Shown: positions 23,523 through 34,499, counted from the first letter of the stretch. The stretch: DNA of 64,000 nucleotides from Aedes albopictus (GCF_035046485.1 NC_085138.1:330208129-330272128), one strand, 5' to 3'. Notes: generated by a model not told the origin, from the letters alone. Numbers and translations: made by a program.

Positions 23523-24420
23523 CCTTCACGTACCCGACCTCCAACAACTCATTTACAAAATGCTGGCATTTCGTCAATTTTCATCCAATTATTTTTTTCA
23601 AGTCGATCATAAATTGGTGCAAGTTTATTATACTCAAGTGGCCATGCAATATCTGGAACCATTCCGGGGATATTTCGGATTATGCTAGGGTCAGGGGGTT
23701 GCCAAAACAGCTGAAAGCGATTATTAACATGCCGTGCGACATATCAATCTTCATGATTTTGAAAGTCTGAGTCAGAAACGATAGACTTAAATCTGTATCA
23801 ACTAATATGGCCACCCCGGACAATCTAGCACAGGTTCCATGGGGGTGTCACCGGGGTCATTTCTGGTTAGCAAGCAAAACATGCTGTGTGACGTATCTAT
23901 CTTCATGATTTCGAGAGAATGGGGCAGAAAAAAATGACTGAAGTGCATGTGTATCAACTGATGTGACCGTTCCAGAACACCTGGAACAGGTTCCGCGGGG
24001 GCCTCTCAAACACAATAACACAAGATATAATCACTTTTTGCATTTTGGCAAAAAGACCCCCTGACCCCAGTTCAATCTGGAATATCTCCGGAATGGTTCC
24101 GGATATTACATGGCCACTTTAGGCGCTGTCCATAAACTACATAGACTTATTTTTGGCCATCTCAGAACAACCCCCCCTCCCCCCTGTAAACTTTTGTCCA
24201 TACGAAAAATTGTAAATTTGTATGGAGCGTAGACTTTGGTCAGACCCCCCCCCTCCCGTTCCCCCTCAGAATCTACGTAGTTTATGAACAGGCCCTTAGT
24301 ATAATAAATTTGCACCAATTTATAAATAATCGATTGAGGGCGACTTCAAAAAAATCGGATGAAAATTGACGAAATGCCAAAATTTTGAAAATGAGTTGTC
24401 GGGGGTCGGGTACGTGACGT
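23523..24420. mobile_element. TTAA-flanked foldback element (piggyBac-type target site)
   Basis: TTAA flanks both sides (23519-23522 and 24421-24424). The left arm (about 23525-23705, starting ttcacgtacccgacctccaa) is the inverted match of the right arm (about 24050-24418), which is interrupted by a 174-bp MITE at 24122-24295. The centre holds two imperfect tandem units of about 155 bp, both starting aacatgc (23726 and 23878). No transposase is present. TTAA duplication is characteristic of piggyBac elements; family assignment is inference. Confidence 0.78.
24122..24295. mobile_element. 174-bp MITE nested in foldback arm, TTA duplication (Harbinger-like)
   Basis: The ends GGCGCTGTCCATAAACTACA and the inverse of GGGCCTGTTCATAAACTACG lie inside TTA direct repeats (24119-24121 and 24296-24298). 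The uninterrupted left arm of the host foldback acts as an internal empty site (ccacttgagtataataaa in inverse). Related termini occur at 27429-28560, 55511-55646 and 62520-62690. The 3-bp TWA target fits PIF/Harbinger. Confidence 0.82.
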
Positions 24421-24424
24421 TTAA

Positions 24425-24910
24425 TATTGTTGTTTAGTTTCAAGGATAGATCAGTTTCAACAAAACAGTCGCTTTATCTAAAGTGAACATGATCAATAGA
24501 AGACTCGATGGAGCTTTAGAAAAAAATAAGAGAAAAAAAAACATGTTGAGTTTCCTCTAACAACTGCTTCAAATGCCACTAGCCCTATTGTCAGGGATTT
24601 TGAAGATGTTAATAATCTCAAACTACGAGCATTTGTTGGAAAAACATCATTGACTGTTGAAAATCTGGAACTCTTCTTTTTCTGCCTTTCAATTACAAGT
24701 AAAAGGATATGAAGAGTGCCAGAATTGTGTATGAGCCATTTGTAGCAGCTTTGTCTTGAACTTTGACTTCCGCCTAAAACCATGCAAACAATTCTAAAGA
24801 AGATAATCTTCTTCTTCAAAAACTTCCTCAAAAAGACAGGACAACAAATTTCGGGAATGTGCGTTCATCCAGCCGTTTCTTTATTGAAGTTTTGTTGTTC
24901 ATTTTCCAAC
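24425..24910. other. Unique stretch
   Basis: A/T-rich sequence without recognised gene. The minus frame 24493-24831 has no domain. Confidence 0.3.
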
Positions 24911-25111
24911 AGTACACCCGATTCTTTATTTGCACAGGTCTTTAGTTTTCTATAACCCAGTCAATTTTTAATCGATTCTCATGACATTTTGTACACAGAT
25001 ATGACTAATCGTGTCTTCATATGTACAAAATTTCATGAGAATCGATTAAAAATTGACTGAGTTATAGCAAAAACCAGACTCGTGTGAAAAAAAAAAAGAA
25101 TCGGGTGTACT
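24911..25111. mobile_element. 201-bp near-palindromic MITE
   Basis: AGTACACCCGATTCTTTATT at the left end pairs with the inverse sequence ending GAATCGGGTGTACT at the right. The arms stay complementary almost to the centre (24960-25065, around tcaatttttaatcgattctc and its inverse). Only a short spacer of about 25 nt remains unpaired. No clear target duplication is seen. Confidence 0.75.
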
Positions 25112-25132
25112 TCATTCATTTCCCTATGAGTT

Positions 25133-25848
25133 TGGGCACCTCGGACCTCTCGAGTTCCCGGGATCCGAGCGGTAAGTCCCATCCCCACTCAACCTCAAGG
25201 CCTACCCCAATGAACCTCGAACCAGAACCCCCGGCGGGCCCCCTGGGCCCCTCGGGCTTCCCTGGGACCCAAGTGACAAGTCGTACCACAAAACGATCCT
25301 CCAAACCACCACGAACCACCGGCGGGCAGAGCCCCACCACCACGGAACCACCAAACCACAAAACCATCAATACCCCGGACCCCCCGGCCTCGCCGGGACC
25401 ACATCGACCCTCAAGGTCATTCAACCCGGTCGTGGGCACCTCGGCCCTCTCGGATTCCCCGGGACCCGAGTGGTAAGCCCCACCCCAAGCGACCCCCACC
25501 AACACGCCCACAACCACGACCAGCCTGGTCGGAAGAGCCCGCACCTCGGACCCCCGTTTCCGGAATCCGAGCGGTAAGCCGCACCTCCCTCCAAACAAGC
25601 GAAGGAATAGACCCCCTGCGACCAACCCGACCGACAAGACGAGGCACGAAAGAAGCCGCAGGCCCCTGGACCCCGGCCCAAAAAAAAAAAATGAAAAATT
25701 AAATGTAAAAATTTACAGCTATTGAAAAATATTGTAGCGTATATTGTATTTTCCCGGGTGAGACCTTCTGGCTCACCTCTTGTTTAGGATAGAGACGAAC
25801 CAGCCAAGGGCTGAAAGTCTCTTTAATAAAGACAAATCAATCAATCAA
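25133..25848 (+). mobile_element. GC-rich 716-bp retroelement of unknown family, 13-bp target duplication
   Basis: A perfect direct repeat TTCCCTATGAGTT flanks the element (25120-25132 and 25849-25861). The 5' 550 bp are strongly G/C-rich, unlike anything nearby, and hold three copies of a block with GAATCCGAGCGGTAAGCC-like cores (about 25137-25185, 25435-25492, 25546-25590). Each core reads DPSGK or NPSGK in one frame, but the middle copy is out of phase, as if an ancestral Pro/Ser-rich repeat protein had decayed. The 3' part has an A-run (25680-25691), a stem-loop gagacgaaccagccaagggc followed by tgaaagtctc, an AATAAA signal and (TCAA)n. No tRNA head or RT is seen. It could be a SINE or a 5'-truncated LINE end. 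Confidence 0.75.
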
Positions 25849-25861
25849 TTCCCTATGAGTT

Positions 25862-26353
25862 CTCTTAAATTTTTTTTGAAGTAACTCTTTCAGAAAATTA
25901 CAGCATTTTTCCAAAAATATGTTTAACCAGAGGTTCAGAAACTTTTTGCAATCGCGGCGCCTTTTTAAATTTAGGGAAGCACTATGTTTGACAATTACAC
26001 CTGCCTGCGATTCCTGTAAAAAATGGTTCAATTGTTTTTCAAGAGCTCACACTTATTTAAAAACCAATTGTTGAGTTGATCCAATGTCGGTGAATAATTA
26101 AAGTACGGATTATTAAAAAATGCGAATCCTTCTACTGAGACCCATAAAAATATGGATAGCAAGGATTTGGCCATAAAGTAGGCTGCCCTAAATTCTTCTT
26201 GAAGATGAGGCAGAAGTTATTTCTATTGAAAGCACTAGAGCATGCTAGAAGATAATGCAGAAAATTCCTAAAGTTACTGAAATTGTATTTGGATCTCATT
26301 CAAAACATCTACTACAACACCTTCCAGGAGGAAAATTTTGTCTTCAGAAGATA
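25862..26353. other. Unique A/T-rich stretch
   Basis: No gene or repeat is recognised. The frame 25837-26031 (-) has no domain. Confidence 0.3.
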
Positions 26354-26355
26354 TA

Positions 26356-26660
26356 CAAGGGGTGACCAAAATGCTTGGAATAGGTAACTTTTTTTTCTCT
26401 CACAAAAAAGTTCAACAAGTTGTAACGTTTACTAGAGTGCATCAAAAAATCTCAAATTTTGACTGCTTATCTACTTATTATGTGTGCCATCATTGATACA
26501 AATTTGGACTCGATTGGTTAATCTTTCGCGCAGTTAGAACCGTTCTGATAAAACTTTTTTTTTGACAACTAATTTTTGAAATGTCATATCTCGGAAACCA
26601 GTAAACCAAATGGAATGACATTTTTATCGTGCCTATCCCAAACATTTTGGCCACCCCCTG
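26356..26660. mobile_element. 305-bp TA-flanked MITE (mariner-like ends)
   Basis: The ends CAAGGGGTGACCAAAATGCT and the inverse of CAGGGGGTGGCCAAAATGTT give about 28-bp imperfect termini. TA lies on each side (26354-26355 and 26661-26662). Non-coding interior. Confidence 0.82.
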
Positions 26661-26662
26661 TA

Positions 26663-27290
26663 ACTTTGAATTTTATTGTTATGCAAGAGTTTCAATAAGT
26701 TTATATATTCGATCGTAGTTTTTTTAAGCGATATACTGTACATGCTCCATCCAAAATGCTAAGGTAATCTACTTATTATTGTATTTTTCCTTCAGCATCA
26801 AATGAAAATGAAACTTTTTTTAATCTTCGTGGAACAATACCAATAATCTCATAGAAAAATGGACCAAAAGCTACTCTTTTAAATTTCTTGATGACTTTTT
26901 ATAAAAAAATCGTTTTAATATGTTGTGAAAATAATTTCAAGAATTTATCAAAAATACAAAATAAAACCAAAAAACGTTAGTGTAGAATTAGCTCAGTGTT
27001 AATATACACGTTAATATAATAAAAAAAAAAAGTTGAATTTTTTTTTTACTGGACACTGTCTTTGCAGCTGTTCTAACGGCTCTCCCAAAAACACCTTCTT
27101 CAAACGTTTTCTCCTATTGTTCTGCTAAAAACACCACTGGCTTTTCAGAAATGCTTATTAGTATGGTTCCATTGATCCTGCCTCACATTTCGTCAAAAAT
27201 TTCTTTATTTTTTCTTCAGGAGTTCTGCAGAACCAATACAATTTGTATTGCACTTAAAATAATTTGATTGTTGTACATTCAGATGGCAAC
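26663..27290. other. Unique A/T-rich stretch
   Basis: Nothing recognised. Confidence 0.3.
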
Positions 27291-27428
27291 TACATTCAAA
27301 CCTCCATTTAAGTAATGAGTCGGGGATACTTAAATGGATTCATTACGTAAATGGATTCTGTTTTTGACTTAAATAGAGTTCATGCTCTTTCATTACAGTT
27401 TACGTCAAAATAAGCTAATAGACCGTAA

Positions 27429-28560
27429 GGGACCGTCCATATACCACGTGGACAGCTTGGAGGGGGGAGGGGGTTTGCGAAAAGTCCACGCTTGTCCACG
27501 GAGAGGGGGCTGGGGGTTCGTCAAATGTCCACGTGGACAACATTGACATATAAATTAGGAAACAAGAATCTACAAACGAAACAAATTATGTCGCATTATT
27601 GATGAGATTCTCTTCAACAGTTCTTCCATACATTTTATTTTATTATACATTGTCGTCTAGCAGTAAATTACTTCTTCAAGGGAAAAAAAATCACGTTTTA
27701 AATTATCAGAATTTCTAATTACTTCGTTTTCTGCATCGAGGAATATTCCAAATATTTAAAATGGAGTGTAAACCACGCAAATGTTTGTGTTTCAGCCAGA
27801 AAATTTTCATTGAAGTTTTGCATGGATTTTTTGAAGTTTCATATCAAATTTTTAAACTACTTCAAAGTTTAAAAATAGATGTAGGGATTTGCAGGCTTAT
27901 CTCAAAAATAGTTTTCGTAGATTCCTTTAAAATTTAAGATGTTTGTAATGTTTATTAAAGTCTAAACATCAGCAATACAATTGAACAATTGAGAAATATA
28001 ATCTTATATCAACAAAAATCTAAGATTTTACAATTATGTAGTTTATCTCAACAAAACAATCAGACCATCATAGATTGATCAAACATTCTAAAAAAACACC
28101 GTCTTCAACCAGAGGATGTACAGACTAAACATTGAACAATCACTAACATTAGGTGATGGACATTACACGAAAAACACCCAATGAAGAATTTTTCGTTTGA
28201 CGAAAATTTTCCACCAACTGGAGCAATAATCGAGCCCACACTTTCACAAACATTAGGCTGAATAAAAAACAATGTTGAAAACTTGTAGGTACCTATTTTG
28301 TGCTACTGTAAAGCTATAGAATATTTGTATTGTATAAAGTTATAGTATTGAAAACATTGTTTACGAAGAAAAAAAAAACTTTCTAAAATCACTGTTTCCT
28401 TTTATTTTAGAAATATAAAAAAAATAACTTTTTTCCGGATGTCCACGTGGACATTAAGGGAGGGGGGTAGGGGTCAATGAAAAGCCCACGCTTGTCCACG
28501 GGGAGGGGAGAGGGGTCCAAAACCATTAATTTTCTGTCCACGTGGTATATGGACGGCCCC
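27429..28560. mobile_element. 1.13-kb Harbinger-like non-autonomous element with four CACGTG palindromes
   Basis: Termini GGGACCGTCCATATACCACG and the inverse of GGGGCCGTCCATATACCACG (27-bp inverted repeats) are bounded by TAA (27426-27428 and 28561-28563). Each end carries a G-rich block and a direct repeat ccacgcttgtccacgg. CCACGTGG appears four times, near 27446, 27531, 28443 and 28539. The A/T-rich interior has no transposase frame. TAA duplication and terminal sequence place it with the 24122, 55511 and 62520 elements. Confidence 0.82.
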
Positions 28561-28563
28561 TAA

Positions 28564-28700
28564 TGATCTTTGCGGCCTAACGATTTTTGCGGCCCAATGA
28601 CGTATTCAGCCTAATTACCTATTCGGCCTAATGACGTATTGAGCCTCATGACTGGACCGAAAAGGCTCCTATTCGGCCTATTCAGCTGAATGATCTTTTC
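28564..28700. repeat. TTYGGCCTAATGA tandem motif block
   Basis: About eight imperfect copies of attcggcctaatgac run from 28564 to 28700. The motif is related to the TTCGGCCAAATGGC repeats at 39445-39480, 45556-45935, 54520-54545 and 54945-54972. Confidence 0.65.
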
Positions 28701-28859
28701 GAAGAACAGATGTTTTCGAAACCGTAGCATATTTACATTTGCTTTGCTGTGAATACAGTCAAATTCCATTTAAGTTGCGTTACTTAAATGGAGGGACTTT
28801 AATGGAATTTACTTTAATGGATTCGACTTAAATGGAGGTTTGAGTGTACTAGCATATGT

Positions 28860-29885
28860 GATACTGTGTCTGTTTACTCGAACATTTTTTTTTGGAAATG
28901 CTTGAGTAAGTCCTGTGTAAGAAATCCAACAAAAAACAACTTTTTTAGCTGAAAACAGAGCATATAGTACAGTATGAAGTAATTATGGATCAAGTAAGGA
29001 TCATCTGTGGATAAACCTTTCACGGAATTTTAGGACAAACTTTGCTTATGAAATTTTCAATAGTATTTGAAGCGAGAGCTTCTGTAGAATTTCTGCTCAT
29101 TTATAAAACTTTTATAAACTAATTTGAGAATTCCTCAAAAAAAATCTGTACAAATATTAGGCATTCAGAAAGGCCATTTCAAAACAAAGTTGATAAAGCT
29201 GTAGAGACAAATGCCGCATGGCTGAAAAGTCTATCAAAAAGAAAAAAAAATGAAGCTTTCTATCGAATTTTTGTCAGTTTTTTTGCCCAATCTCCTTAGG
29301 ATATATCTAAAAAATCAATGACATGGGAAAATTCTGATTGGATCTCTAGATATTATCATTGCTTTTGGGGGAACTATTTGAAAATTTTTTTGAAAATGGT
29401 TTAATTATTCCGATCTCGGAGAGTCTATGACAGATTTCAACGGTGGTATGGTAATAAGGCGTGGCATGATGATTCTCGGCATTTAATAGCTTAAATCTCA
29501 TGAAAGTATTTTGCCGACTACTCCGTCATGCAATTCTTGGCAAAAATAAACGTAGATAATAAAAAAAATAAAAACGAAGACATTTGTAACATAAAACCTG
29601 AAACAGTTTCTAACAGTATGGCTGACTGCATACCAAATTGGACTGGCACAATAGTGTGCACACACCTTTATTGCCACGTTGGATCAAGTTGGGGTCTTCG
29701 GTGCACTTATTCCTTATAAATCAACTATGCTAATTTGGCGAAATTATAATAAAAAATCCATACATTTTTATTAGACAAAATGATAGAGATAGAGGGAAAA
29801 CAGTCTAATCAGTTTCAGGAGCGGAATTTGAAGTTAAAAAACTTGCTTCTAAATATGCAATACTAAATCGTGAAAAGTATTATCA
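28860..29885. other. Unique stretch without recognised gene
   Basis: A/T-rich sequence. The + frame 29528-29719 (63 aa) has no domain. Confidence 0.3.
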
Positions 29886-29889
29886 GGTA

Positions 29890-32445
29890 TCAGTAGGTCG
29901 GCTCATTTGGGAAATTTGTGCCATCGCCATGAACACGAGCCTATTCATCATTTACCTGATGGAGAAGGGAAGGAAAAAGGATAGGACAGGGGAAAGGACA
30001 GGTAAGGGAATGGGATCGTCATACACGCAAAAGCGTACCACTGTGGGCACTGTGATAACGCATACAGCCACAGCGGGTCAAGAATAACAGAACGTCCTAA
30101 AGATTCAGGTTTCTGAAGTCAGTTTCAACGTTTTCCGAGTACTCGGAAACGCAGTTGTGCAAAAACTGGACAGTTACATATTACATGATACGAATTTGCA
30201 AAATCGGATTCACAGCTATCACATGCAAATAAATCAGCTTGCTGAATATTCGCCATGTGATAGCTGAGTCGGCAGTGGCCAGTCAACGCTTTGACCAGCA
30301 TGCTGCAATTCTGCTTTGACAGATTTGTTAGATACTTCGCCACCCCTAGAGATGGCTCAGTACAATACAATTTTGTTTGGCGACATGACTCCAAACTATT
30401 CCAGTATTGTTTGTGCTGACTGGCAACCCAGGTGTCAATCTGAAGCTTTACACAACACTTCGATACCGGAATAGCAGGCTCAAGGCCAATGAAGTCATGT
30501 GATGCTCCAGAGCGAGCTAACTCATCAGCCAATTCATTTCCAGCGATGGAAGAATGACCAGGTACCCATAGAAGGTGAACAGCGTTTGCTGAATTCAGCC
30601 CCTCGATTTAAGTTCGACAAGCGATAACTATCTTTGACCTGGAGTTGGCCGAAACAAGTGCTTTAATAGCAGCCTGGCTATCTTTGCCCATTACGTGCTG
30701 CTGAAGTGTCGATTGCACTCCGCACATAAGAGCAAAGATTTCTGCCTGAAAAACGGTGCAATGTGTACCAAGTGAATAAGACTGATGCAGCCTTAGCTCA
30801 CGAGAATAAACACCAGCACCTGCTCGACCTTCGAGAAGGGAGCCATCAGTGTAACATGCGATGCCGTCTGCCCACTCTTCCCGGGAAAGGGATTTCGTGG
30901 AAAATGTCCTACATGGAAAATTACAAACAATTGTAAGATCACTTGGAGCAAGCACAACTTTGTCCCAATTCACTGAAAGTGGAAACAACGAGGTGTGTGT
31001 TGAACTGTGGTTCACAGAAGTTTCCTTTAGTAAACCGAGTACCCATAGGCGGTAAGTACAAGAAAGTGCTTCTTGTTTGAGATGAATTTGTAGTGGGGCA
31101 ACGTCGAAGAGAACTTCGAGCGCTACTGTGGGAGTTGAAGAAAACGCTCCAGACATCGCCATTAAGCACGTCCTTTGGACATAGCCTAATTTTGATTGGA
31201 CCGTTCTCATTTCGCCCTTTTTCCACCACACAAGACAACCATAAGCCAATATTGGACGAACAACAGTCGTGTAAATCCATTTGATATACTTGAGTTTTGG
31301 ACCCCAAGTTGTACCAAAGGTTCGCCTTCATTGCCCGAAGGCCATACAGGCTTTCTTGATTCTGAACTCAACATGAGGTGTCCAAGAAAGCTTGGAATCA
31401 AGAATAACTCCAACGTACTTTACCTGTTCAGTCACATTGGTTTCAGAATCGAACAGACGCAAAGATCGAACACCTTTACGGTTTCGTTTTTCCGTGAAAA
31501 GAACAATAGATGTTTTACTCGGATTTACCGAAAGGCCATATTGGCGACACCAACTCTCAACTACCTGAAAAGCGTTTTGCATCAGGTCGACAAGGGTGCT
31601 GATGCACATACCGACTAACAATGATAGGTAGTCGTCGGAAAAACCATAAGTAGGAAAATCGCTATTATTGAGTTGCTTCAATAGCGTATCTGCTACGAGA
31701 TTCCACAAAAGTGCTGATAAGACTCCCCCTTGGGGGCATCCACAAACACTCAATTTCCTAATCGCTGCTTGACGCAATGTCGAAAAGAGATGTCGGTTTT
31801 TGAGCATTTGGTGAACCCAATTGGAAATCATTGGAGATATACCATGACCCCGTGCGGCTTCCAATATGGCATCGAAAGGCACGTTGTCAAAGACACATTC
31901 GATATCTAAGAAAACACCCAAGCATAGGGTACTGCAAGCACCTGATCTAACTTCACTTTGTCTGACATTTCAGCGAGCTTGTTTACAAGGTGTTAGATTT
32001 TTTCCGAGCGGCGAAAATTAAATTTGCATTTTTCGTTCCGAAACCATTATGATACGGAAATATCGATTATATTCAATTCTACTAGTACAAGACCAATCGT
32101 CTAATTACCGTTTTACTGAAATTGTATCGAAAAACAGTTTTGCCGGATCTCCGCCAGAGACTAAGTCCATGTAAACACGCTCGCTGAACTGTCAGTGCAC
32201 GGCTTCGTGACGTCATCTTGCAGTATCCTATGATTCCTTTTGAGCGAATGCCTTCTCGATATCATAAACAACTTTGTGTAAAAGAGTCACAGTGGACTTT
32301 CCAGATTGATAAGCATGTTGGTTCACATGAAGAGGCACATTGGCCGGATAAACATCACGGATGTGATGATCGACAATTCGTTCTAAGTATTTCAGAAGAA
32401 AAGAGCTCAAACTGATAGGCTGATAGGCCAGAAAGACCATTGCAT
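29890..32445 (-). mobile_element. Non-LTR retrotransposon with RT and RNase H (LOA/I-like), 5'-truncated
   Basis: Reading leftward, 32440-32231 is the RT N-terminal part (YQPISLSSFLLKYLER, HAYQSGKSTVTLLHKVV). 31921-31328 is the catalytic part (GVFLDIECVFDNVPF, CPQGGVLSALLWN, and YGFSDDYLSLLVG with an intact DD, then VKYVGVILDSKLSW). 31249-30608 holds RNase H (CYTDGSLLEGRAGAGV, VFQAEIFALMCG, DSQAAIKAL), and 30532-30125 its C-terminal end (MADELARSGA) with a CDSCESDF cluster. RT followed by RNase H fits the LOA or I group. Frames are separated by stops and a 302-bp MITE at 31927-32228. About 29890-30120 is the 3' region. Antisense to the host exon. Confidence 0.87.
31927..32228. mobile_element. 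302-bp TA-flanked MITE inside LINE
   Basis: The termini GGGTACTGCAAG and the inverse of GGATACTGCAAG lie inside TA direct repeats (31925-31926 and 32229-32230). A second inner inverted pair, CTGACATTTCAGCGAGCTTG (31962) against the inverse of CTGACAGTTCAGCGAGCGTG (ending 32195), follows. Removing it brings the two RT halves of the LINE next to each other. Confidence 0.83.
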
Positions 32446-32449
32446 GCGA

Positions 32450-33300
32450 ACGATTTCTAGGTTACAATGCAGTTTCCAGAATGTCCCATTTCAAACTAAC
32501 TGTGTGATGCGAACATATCCTGAATCATTTCATTGCGAAAGAAGATTACAAACTGAGATTACTACACCTTTCGACAAAAATGTGTCCTTTCCCCAGACTT
32601 TTCCTTTGCACCCCATACATAAAATAAACTGAAAAAGTACGTTCTACTTTTCCCACCTTTCGTTGCAACATCCCGCAGCAGTCGGGAGTGCAGGGAAGCA
32701 GATTTTTCTGCACACACAACACCCCAACCAACCGAACCAGAAGGCAGCAGTCCGCCAGCCAGCCAGCCAGCCAAAGTCAGAGAAAGCCTTACATAATCCG
32801 GTTTTGGTGTGTGTTTACTTGCGAGAAGTTTATGTGCATGGATGGTGAACATTGACAGCAATAACATCACCAGAAACAACAACAGCAGCAACGACTTGAA
32901 TGTCGATGACGGCGGTTGGTGGTTGGTGACCAAGTTTATCTTCTCCCCCGTTGTCCTTCTTCCGCAACGTCACCTTCAACGTCGACGTCCGATACTGTTG
33001 TTGGTCAACCAACAGCCAACCGGACCTGTTTGCACTGCACTGATGGTCCGGACGAACAGCAACAGTTCAGTATCTCAGCACATGGCCGAATGGCTTGTTA
33101 CTTACTCTGGTCTGGTGGAGACGAGACGATGATACTTTCTGCTGCTGCTGGCAGTAGGTCGACATTCTTTGGGTGGTTGGATAATGGCATGAATGGCTTT
33201 CGTGAAACTTTGGTCTTGAGCGATGTTTGTCCAGGCTCCCGGAACATTAAGAGTTCTCAAGCCATCTTCAATCGCGTGCTGCTAGCATATTCGTGATACT
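32450..33300. promoter_or_regulatory. Unique island; candidate regulatory module or exon
   Basis: Balanced composition with CAG/CAA-rich tracts (32870-32895), tandem CCAGCCAGCCAG (32757-32772) and no mobile-element features. Overlapping frames on both strands (32809-33132, 32916-33296 +, and 32562-32933 -) have no recognisable domain and are not called. Confidence 0.3.
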
Positions 33301-33399
33301 CCATGAAGTCACCGACCGTTTTTTTTTGCTGAAAATTATTTTCGCAAATTTTTCTAACGATATCCTTGACCATCTCACTGAAGTTCACAACATTCGCTT

Positions 33400-34440
33400 C
33401 TTTGTACTTTCTTAGGAGTCACACTAAGGCCTGAGTGTCCTCTGCTGTACGTAGGAGTCGTCTCCATTCTACTCGATCCATGGCTGTGCATCTCCAGTTT
33501 CGCAGTCTGCGAAGGATTCGCAAATCGACCTCAACTTGATCGACCCACCTAGTTCGCTGCGCACCACGTTTTCTTGTACCGGTTGGATGACTCTCAAGAA
33601 CCATTTTAGTCGGGTTGGTATCCGACATCTTGATGACGTGACCTGCCTACCGTAGTCTCCAGATTTTCACGGAGTAGACGATGGTTGGTTCTCTCAGCAG
33701 CTGATGCAACATCTGCACTCCGCCGTAGATGGTGCGCAATACTTTCCGTTCGAAAACTCCAAGGACGCGTTGATCCTCTGCAGGTAGAGGTTTCGTGCCC
33801 ATAGACGACTACCGGGCTAATCAGTGTTTTGTAGATATTTAACTTCGTGTGACGGCGAACTTTATTTGATCGTAGATTTCTGCGGAGTCTAAAGTAAGCA
33901 CGATTTCCTGCCACAATGCGCCTCTGAATTTCTCTGCTGGTGTCATTGTCGGCGGTCACCAGTGAGCCCAAGTACACGAATGCTTCAACCGCCTCGATTT
34001 CATCACCGTCGATAGAAATTCGGGGTGGCGGGCGCGATGATTCCTCTCTGGATCCCTTTGCCATCATGTATTTTGTCTTCGACACATTAATGACTGATCC
34101 GATTCGCTTGGCTTCATTATTTAGTCAGATGTACGTTTCCGTCATCATATCAAATTTGCGAGCTGGAATATCAATATGACTGACTTCGTGAAAATCATTC
34201 CACTCGTGTTTATCCCTGCTGTTCACTGGGCACGTTGTATTCGCGGCATTTCTACAACACCTGACGGATGGCGAACATCTGATCCGTTGTAGCGCGTTTA
34301 CCAATGAATCCAGCAGCCTGATATTGCCCCACGACCTCCTTCAATCAGTGATAGTCGACGGCATAAGATTTCGCTTCATTGTACACTTGATAAACGCGTG
34401 CTTCTTTTGACGTCATGTACGTCGTCTTGATCAAGTTTAT
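33400..34440 (-). mobile_element. Non-LTR retrotransposon remnant, post-RT region
   Basis: The minus frame 33606-34085 carries FVYLGSLVTADNDTSREIQR, a GNRAYFRLRRNLRS segment and IYKTLISPVVVYGHET, the region after the catalytic core of many insect LINEs. 33419-33628 continues with the tail (GTRKRGAQRTRWVDQVEVDL, WRRLLRTAEDTQ). Farther up (34085-34440) only decayed pieces of RT remain. Related to, but separate from, the remnants at 1619-2130 and 43420-47640. Confidence 0.8.
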
Positions 34441-34499
34441 CGTACAGCCTATCCTTGGCCCTCACTGTCGCTAAGCAGTAGCTACTCGAGCTGCGAGAG

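Larger units (their letters stand above)
27292..28856. mobile_element. Composite repeat with outer CATTCAAACCTCCATTTAAG ends
   Basis: The left side (27292-27425) opens with cattcaaacctccatttaag, and the right side (28745-28856) ends with the inverse, cttaaatggaggtttgagtg. Several further TTAAATGG/CCATTTAA copies lie in both flanks. The 27429-28560 element sits between them, so the outer repeat appears to have been split by it. It is also possible that the two flanks are separate copies. Confidence 0.5.

Noticed and set aside
25116..25637. 173-codon minus frame in the GC-rich block
   Set aside because: High G/C content keeps several frames open. The A-tail, AATAAA and stem-loop all place the element on plus.
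25133..25848. GC-rich block as assembly contamination
   Set aside because: A perfect 13-bp target duplication and a tail shared with other elements in the window show genuine insertion.
28564..28700. CRISPR-like regular repeats
   Set aside because: Motif copies are short, diverged and without unique spacers; the DNA is eukaryotic.
31328..31921. LINE reverse transcriptase frames as host genes
   Set aside because: All are disrupted by stops, frameshifts or nested MITEs and belong to recognisable retrotransposon polyproteins.
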